NCBI GenBank assembly: GCA_005881995.1
Contig: VBHV01000249.1
Coordinates: forward strand, 1-7,397
DNA from: Chloroflexota bacterium
GTDB taxonomy: Bacteria > Chloroflexota > Ktedonobacteria > Ktedonobacterales > Ktedonobacteraceae
Direction: 5' to 3'
Length of the DNA: 7,397 bases
The translations under genes were made by a program, and so were the position numbers. A model generated the notes under the pieces. That model was given only the letters and a program-made list of their open reading frames with translations. It ran no database searches and was not told where the DNA came from. Shown one piece after another: positions 4,377 through 7,397 of this stretch; position 1 is the stretch's first letter, and the number at the start of each line of letters is the position of its first letter.

Positions 4377-5783
4377 TTAGTCTTCGGTTCGTATATCGAC
4401 AAAATGCCCGGCGATAGCTGCCGCGGCGGCCATCGGTGGACTGACCAGGTGTGTGCGTCCGCCACGGCCCTGGCGTCCTTCGAAGTTGCGGTTGCTGGTG
4501 GAGGCGCAGCGCTCGCCTTTAGAGAGCGCATCGCCGTTCATGGCGATGCACATGCTGCATCCCGACTCACGCCACTCGAAGCCAGCCTGGCGGAAGATGT
4601 CGGCCAATCCTTCTTCTTCGGCCATACGGCGCACATTTGTTGAGCCGGGCACGACTATTGCCCGTACAGAGGGTGCAACGTGTTTGCCCCCAATATACTG
4701 TGCAGCCAAGCGCAGATCTTCTATGCGCGAGTTGGTACAGGAGCCGATGAAAACGGTATCGAGAGGAATCTCGGTAATTTTCTGACCCGGTGCAAGCCCC
4801 ATGTACTCCAGGGCGCGCTCGTAGGCTTCGCGTTTCTGCGGTTCTTTTTGTTGCGCCGGGTCGGGTACGACGCCATGAATATCAACAACCATAGCGGGAT
4901 TTGTGCCCCACGTCACCTGGGGCCTCAGCCCATCAACATGCACTTCATGCACTGCATCAAATGGTGCGCCGGGGTCGCTGGGCAGTTGTCGCCACGCGGC
5001 TACAGCCTGCTCAAAAAGCTCGCCCTGGGGCGCAAAAGGACGACCCTTAATGTACTCGAAGGTGATGTCATCGGGGGCAACCATGCCGGCGCGCGCGCCC
5101 GCTTCGATTGCCATATTACAGAGGGTCATGCGTCCTTCCATCGAAAGGCCGCGTATGGTCGAGCCGCTGAACTCGATTACGTGACCTGTTCCTATGGCTA
5201 TACCCAGCTCTCCAATAATAGCTAGGGCCAGGTCTTTGGCGGTGATGCCAGCACCTAGCTTGCCCTCAACACGGATATTCATAGTTTTAGGACGCTGCTG
5301 CAACAGGCATTGTGTGGCCAGCACCTGCTCGACCTCGCTTGTTCCGATGCCGAAGGCCAGCGCTCCGAGCGCTCCGTGAGTCGAGGTGTGGGAGTCCCCA
5401 CAGACAATGGTTATGCCTGGTAACGTGATACCCAGTTCCGGCCCGATGACATGCACAATTCCCTGGCGCGCATCGGCCATATCAAAGAAGGTTAAACCAG
5501 AGTCTTCCACGTTCTGCCTCAATGTGGTGATGCTGCGCACGTTTTCCTGGTCTACTACGTCAAGCATCTGTCGTCCAGGCAGCGTCGGCACAATATGGTC
5601 GAGGACGGCAATTGTTGCATCAGGCCGGCGTACTTGAAGACCGGCAGCCCACAAACCTGCAAAGGCCTGTGGTGAGGTCACTTCATGCACGAGATGGCGG
5701 TCGATATACAAGATGGTGGATTCACCGGGTACCTCACGCACAACGTGCGCATCCCAGATTTTATCGAACATAGTTTTTGGCAT
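4377..5783 (-). CDS. leuC: 3-Isopropylmalate dehydratase large subunit
   Basis: LeuC with LeuD forms isopropylmalate isomerase, which converts 2-isopropylmalate to 3-isopropylmalate in leucine synthesis in the cytoplasm. The 468-residue product has the usual family length. The [4Fe-4S] cluster ligands are Cys349 (GSCTNSR), Cys409 and Cys412 (SGCSMC). Other aconitase-family signatures are [20 protein letters not shown] at 128-147 and [16 protein letters not shown] near 424-439. The start is ATG at 5783, with AGGAGA seven bases upstream; the frame stays open a further 23 codons, but these are not LeuC-like and overlap the ilvD end. It lies 46 nt after ilvD on the same strand and is probably co-transcribed with it. 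The usual small-subunit gene leuD does not follow. Palindromes occupy the space downstream, so LeuD must come from elsewhere. Confidence 0.97.
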   Translation of the reverse strand: MPKTMFDKIWDAHVVREVPGESTILYIDRHLVHEVTSPQAFAGLWAAGLQVRRPDATIAVLDHIVPTLPGRQMLDVVDQENVRSITTLRQNVEDSGLTFFDMADARQGIVHVIGPELGITLPGITIVCGDSHTSTHGALGALAFGIGTSEVEQVLATQCLLQQRPKTMNIRVEGKLGAGITAKDLALAIIGELGIAIGTGHVIEFSGSTIRGLSMEGRMTLCNMAIEAGARAGMVAPDDITFEYIKGRPFAPQGELFEQAVAAWRQLPSDPGAPFDAVHEVHVDGLRPQVTWGTNPAMVVDIHGVVPDPAQQKEPQKREAYERALEYMGLAPGQKITEIPLDTVFIGSCTNSRIEDLRLAAQYIGGKHVAPSVRAIVVPGSTNVRRMAEEEGLADIFRQAGFEWRESGCSMCIAMNGDALSKGERCASTSNRNFEGRQGRGGRTHLVSPPMAAAAAIAGHFVDIRTED

Positions 5784-5790
5784 TATTTGG

Positions 5791-5796
5791 TCTCCT
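5791..5796 (-). promoter_or_regulatory. Ribosome binding site of leuC
   Basis: AGGAGA on the minus strand, seven bases before ATG at 5783. It fixes the leuC start and rejects the longer reading that would begin at 5852 inside ilvD. Confidence 0.8.
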
Positions 5797-5829
5797 ACTA
5801 TTTCCACATTTCCTGGCCTCTCGCGATGA

Positions 5830-7397
5830 TTACACGTCGGCAAGCACCGCACCTGTATTCGCCGATGTTACCATCGAGGCGTAGCGGCGCAGCCAGCGAC
5901 TGTTTACGCGTGCAGGAGGCGGAGTGGCCTGCTCAAGGCGTTCGGCGATCTGGGCGGGACTCAGATCAACGTCGAGGCGGCGCTCGACCAGGTCGATGTT
6001 AATCATATCCCCATCCACGAGAGCGGCGATGGGTCCTCCTGCCGCGGCCTCGGGCGAGACATGGCCGATACAGGCGCCGCGCGTGCCCCCAGAGAAACGC
6101 CCGTCGGTGATGAGGGCGACTTGCTCGCCCAGGCCCATACCCATCAGATTGGCGGTGGGAGCTAACATTTCCTGCATTCCCGGCCCGCCGCGCGGCCCTT
6201 CGTAGCGAATGACCACGACATCACCGGGCCGAACCTGTCCATTCAAGATGCCCGCGCAGGCCTCTTCCTGTGAATTGTATATACGCGCAGGTCCGCAGTG
6301 ACGCAGCATTGAAGGCGCGATTGCGCCAACTTTCACGACCGCCCCCTCGGGGGCAAGATTGCCGAAGAGTAAGGCCAGTCCACCGCGTTCGCTGTGCGGC
6401 TTGTCGACCGGGCGAATAACCTCCGGGTCAGAAATCTCCGCCGTGGCGATATTCTCGCCGAGCGTCTTGAGCGTGACAGTAGGACGGTCCAGGTGCAGTG
6501 CGCCGGGCTTCCTGGAAAGTTCTTTCAAGATTGCACCGATGCCGCCAGCGCGGTCAACGTCTTCCATGTGCCACTTTCCGGAGGGGCTTACCTTGCAGAG
6601 GTGGGGTATGCGCGCGGCCACCTGGTTGATGCGATCCAGCGAGTAGTCTACTCCAGCCTCGCGCGCAATGGCGAGCACATGCAGGACGGTGTTGGTCGAA
6701 CCTCCCATGGCCATATCCAGGGCAAAGGCGTTATCAATGGTCTCGGCGTTGACGATTTGACGCGGCGTGAGGTTGGCTTCGATCAGGCGCATGATGCTGC
6801 GACCGGCTTCGCGTGCAAGCTCTTTGCGTGCCTCGCTCGTTGCCAGGTATGAGCCATTGCCGGGAAGCGCGATGCCCAGGGCCTCCATCAGGCAGTTCAT
6901 GGAGTTTGCGGTAAACATACCCGAACAGGAGCCACAGGTGGGGCAGGCCTGCTGTTCCAGTTCCAACAATTCACTGTCGTTGATCTTGCCAGCCTGGTAC
7001 GCGCCAACCCCCTCGAAGACGCTGATCAGGTCGATGGTGCGCCCATCTGCCAGCTTACCCGCGGCCATCGGCCCGCCGCTGACGAAGATGGTGGGAATAT
7101 CGAGACGCATGGCGGCCATGAGCATTCCAGGGACGATCTTGTCGCAGTTAGGAATACAGACCATGCCATCGAAGCGGTGGGCCTCGATCATGGTCTCCAC
7201 GCAGTCGGCAATCAGTTCGCGGCTGGGGAGGGAGTATTTCATGCCGATGTGGCCCATGGCGATGCCATCATCAACGCCAATAGTGTTAAACTCAAACGGT
7301 ACGCCGCCCGCCGCGCGGATAGCCTCTTTTACCAGTTTCCCGAAGGCCTGCAAATGGACATGCCCTGGTACCACGTCAACATACGAATTGCAGACGG
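5830..7397 (-). CDS. ilvD: Dihydroxy-acid dehydratase, N-terminus outside the window
   Basis: IlvD dehydrates 2,3-dihydroxy acids to 2-keto acids, the step before last in valine and isoleucine synthesis. 521 codons are present. About 40 N-terminal residues lie past the right edge: the frame enters as [16 protein letters not shown], which is internal to the family, so the GTG at 7374 is not a start. Iron-sulfur ligand candidates are the Cys of VCNSY, of IPNCDK and of [13 protein letters not shown]. The active-site region [20 protein letters not shown] is intact, and the protein ends in a normal C-terminus. The Cys in VCNSY, where E. coli IlvD (from memory) has Val, suggests the [2Fe-2S] oxygen-tolerant type. 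It is upstream of leuC and probably in one operon with it; the promoter is outside the window. Confidence 0.97.
   Translation of the reverse strand, partial: VCNSYVDVVPGHVHLQAFGKLVKEAIRAAGGVPFEFNTIGVDDGIAMGHIGMKYSLPSRELIADCVETMIEAHRFDGMVCIPNCDKIVPGMLMAAMRLDIPTIFVSGGPMAAGKLADGRTIDLISVFEGVGAYQAGKINDSELLELEQQACPTCGSCSGMFTANSMNCLMEALGIALPGNGSYLATSEARKELAREAGRSIMRLIEANLTPRQIVNAETIDNAFALDMAMGGSTNTVLHVLAIAREAGVDYSLDRINQVAARIPHLCKVSPSGKWHMEDVDRAGGIGAILKELSRKPGALHLDRPTVTLKTLGENIATAEISDPEVIRPVDKPHSERGGLALLFGNLAPEGAVVKVGAIAPSMLRHCGPARIYNSQEEACAGILNGQVRPGDVVVIRYEGPRGGPGMQEMLAPTANLMGMGLGEQVALITDGRFSGGTRGACIGHVSPEAAAGGPIAALVDGDMINIDLVERRLDVDLSPAQIAERLEQATPPPARVNSRWLRRYASMVTSANTGAVLADV

Noticed and set aside
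4160..4643. Open frames on both strands over the palindromes and the leuC 3' end
   Set aside because: They arise from inverted repeats and from the GC-rich alternate frames of leuC.
4680..5225. 181-codon plus-strand open frame within leuC
   Set aside because: Antisense shadow of the well-conserved LeuC reading frame.
6394..6852. 152-codon plus-strand open frame within ilvD
   Set aside because: Antisense shadow of the well-conserved IlvD reading frame.

Overview
The window looks like chromosomal DNA from a filamentous, genome-rich Chloroflexota bacterium of the Ktedonobacteria type. This is an inference. It rests on a Ser/Thr-kinase start of the style common in that group, a Chloroflexota-like PD-(D/E)XK nuclease N-terminus, standard branched-chain amino-acid genes, and a high load of palindromic and tandem intergenic repeats. 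No rRNA, tRNA or marker protein is present to settle the taxonomy.

Layout from left to right. Positions 1-292 (minus strand) hold the N-terminal part of a PD-(D/E)XK nuclease gene. It is broken by an in-frame amber codon and runs off the left edge. Positions 293-452 are a short intergenic stretch with a LacI-operator-like dyad and a strong ribosome binding site. At 453-2075 (plus strand) is a complete major facilitator superfamily transporter with an odd internally repeated cytoplasmic tail. Positions 2076-2775 hold no gene. They contain a 276-bp segment bounded by perfect 13-bp inverted repeats and full of RNA-like hairpins, a decayed small palindrome, and a 67-bp tandem repeat array of a little over three copies. 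At 2776-2862 (plus) is the first 29 codons of a Ser/Thr protein kinase, cut off exactly where the next gene ends.

The right half is on the minus strand. A Rieske non-heme-iron oxygenase (2862-3983) has its own sigma70-type promoter with an adjacent inverted repeat. Upstream of it, positions 4122-4351 carry a MITE-like imperfect palindrome and a separate perfect 20-bp hairpin. Next come leuC (4377-5783) and ilvD (5830 to beyond the right edge), 46 nt apart and read in the order ilvD then leuC.

How the genes work together. IlvD makes the 2-keto acids for valine and isoleucine, and its 2-ketoisovalerate product also feeds leucine synthesis. LeuC is the large subunit of isopropylmalate isomerase in that leucine branch. 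Its obligate partner leuD does not follow leuC here; repeats and the oxygenase take its place. The oxygenase and the transporter could both serve uptake or breakdown of small organic compounds, but nothing in the sequence links them.

The most unusual material is non-coding: the 13-bp-inverted-repeat element at 2096-2371, which could be an orphan HEARO/omega-RNA-like or other mobile structured RNA, and the 67-bp repeats whose hairpin arms can pair within or between units.
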